From Enterococcus_K sp051713825 (GTDB taxonomy: Bacteria; Bacillota; Bacilli; Lactobacillales; Enterococcaceae), in contig NZ_JBIOQR010000001.1 of assembly GCF_051713825.1 (NCBI RefSeq), positions 1,922,001 to 1,986,000 on the forward strand: a stretch of DNA of 64,000 nucleotides, in the 5' to 3' direction. This document shows positions 63,377 to 64,000 of this stretch, piece after piece. The notes under the pieces are model-generated. The model did no database searches. It was not told where the DNA came from and saw only the letters and a program-made list of their open reading frames with translations. A program made the translations under genes and the position numbers. Positions within the stretch are counted from its first letter, which is position 1. Each line of letters begins with the position of its first letter.

Positions 63377-64000
63377 TTACTCTTCATACTCCTCATAACG
63401 ATCTAGTGTATACTTGCCTAGCTTGCCACTACGAATCTCAAACACAAGCATTTCACTCGCACGACCATAGTCATCTCTAAAGCCACGTTTTTGACTAATT
63501 GTCATTAATATTTCAGGAGCAAGCTCTTTTTCCTGCTCTTCAGTCAGCTGGTAGCGCTCTGCTAAACGACCAGGATAGTGACGGGCAAAAAAATCAATGC
63601 CATACAACGCCATATCATCCAAATGAATCAGTTGATCCTTGATTGCTCCTGTCAAAGCAAGTTTTTTACCAATCTGGGCATCTTCAAACTTAGGCCATAA
63701 AATCCCTGGTGTATCTAATAATTCAAGCTCTGTCCCCGAACGTAACCATTGTTGTCCCTTCGTCACGCCAGGTTTATTTCCAGTTTGTGCAATTTTTTTT
63801 CCCACCAAACGATTCATCAGTGTCGACTTACCCACATTTGGAATGCCAATCACCATTGCGCGGATTGCTCGAGGTTTTAATCCTCTTGCCTGATTGCGCT
63901 CAATTTTTTCTTTCAGTGCGATTTTCGCTGAAGGAACAATATTTTTTACCCCTTTATTATCTTGCGCATTAATCGCTAATGTCACAAAACCTTTTTGCTG
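63377..64000 (-). CDS. rbgA: Ribosome biogenesis GTPase RbgA (N-terminus outside window)
   Basis: The frame runs off the right edge; about 207 residues are visible, from within the first third of a protein usually near 285. The G1 motif GIPNVGKST, G2 GVTKGQQW and G3 DTPGILWP are present; in this circularly permuted family G4 and G5 come before G1 and lie mostly outside. RbgA (YlqF) is needed for late assembly of the 50S subunit. The C-terminus is complete and overlaps rnhB. Confidence 0.95.
   Translation of the reverse strand, partial: QQKGFVTLAINAQDNKGVKNIVPSAKIALKEKIERNQARGLKPRAIRAMVIGIPNVGKSTLMNRLVGKKIAQTGNKPGVTKGQQWLRSGTELELLDTPGILWPKFEDAQIGKKLALTGAIKDQLIHLDDMALYGIDFFARHYPGRLAERYQLTEEQEKELAPEILMTISQKRGFRDDYGRASEMLVFEIRSGKLGKYTLDRYEEYEE

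Overview
The window is a piece of a low-GC Gram-positive chromosome, most likely Enterococcus or a close Lactobacillales relative. This rests on the protein sequences (CodY, HslUV, PflAB, ParEC, PpaC, TrmFO), the housekeeping order xerC-hslV-hslU-codY and rbgA-rnhB-dprA-topA-trmFO, the AT-rich DNA and the strong AGGAGG ribosome sites. I cannot name the species. Both edges cut genes: a flotillin on the left and rbgA on the right. Most genes are on the minus strand.

Layout. 1-6.1 kb: a flotillin/NfeD membrane pair and a two-gene ABC exporter with a giant coiled-coil permease. 6.1-6.5 kb: three tandem 107-bp repeats built of hairpins. 6.5-12.1 kb: a membrane-anchored nuclease with a small partner, nagA, a helix-turn-helix/TPR regulator, an alanine-type aminotransferase and an acetyltransferase. 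12.2-21.6 kb: a very AT-rich peptide-modification cluster. It encodes a radical SAM/SPASM enzyme, an acyl-carrier-like protein, a transglutaminase-like protein whose frame is broken at an A9 run, two ABC half-transporters, a subtilase fused to a P-loop domain and a protein that may be C39/BtrH-like. It resembles, from memory, the clostridial peptide maturation systems that contain TIGR04066, ACP-related and CcpM-type proteins. No Cys-rich precursor is visible, but there are short ORFs with strong ribosome sites. 22.1-26.1 kb: tRNA-Leu(GAG), then an accessory island with a dead bacteriocin-like gene (nonsense codon 8), its small two-helix partner split by an IS4-type element with a 9-bp target duplication, a decayed second transposase and a 39-codon gene.

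26.1-40.1 kb: a hypothetical charged protein, an FMN-binding lipoprotein and a complete maltodextrin locus. In that locus an amylase acts on oligomers, the mdxEFG importer brings in maltodextrin, a DUF1189 membrane protein is encoded alongside, and maltose phosphorylase follows. Matching palindromic operators lie upstream of the amylase gene and of mdxE, and a LacI-family regulator nearby is the likely MalR. Between them is a six-repeat type I-C-like CRISPR array with no cas genes in the window. 40.3-46.3 kb: UPF0316 protein, a DUF1803-like protein, pyrophosphatase PpaC and pyruvate formate-lyase with its activase. 46.3-64 kb: the core block parC-parE, a CoA-binding protein, plsY, a LacX-like epimerase, codY-hslU-hslV-xerC, a TetR regulator, trmFO, topA, dprA, rnhB and rbgA.

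The most interesting parts are the 12-21.6 kb peptide-modification cluster and the degraded toxin/immunity pair at 22.9-25.1 kb.
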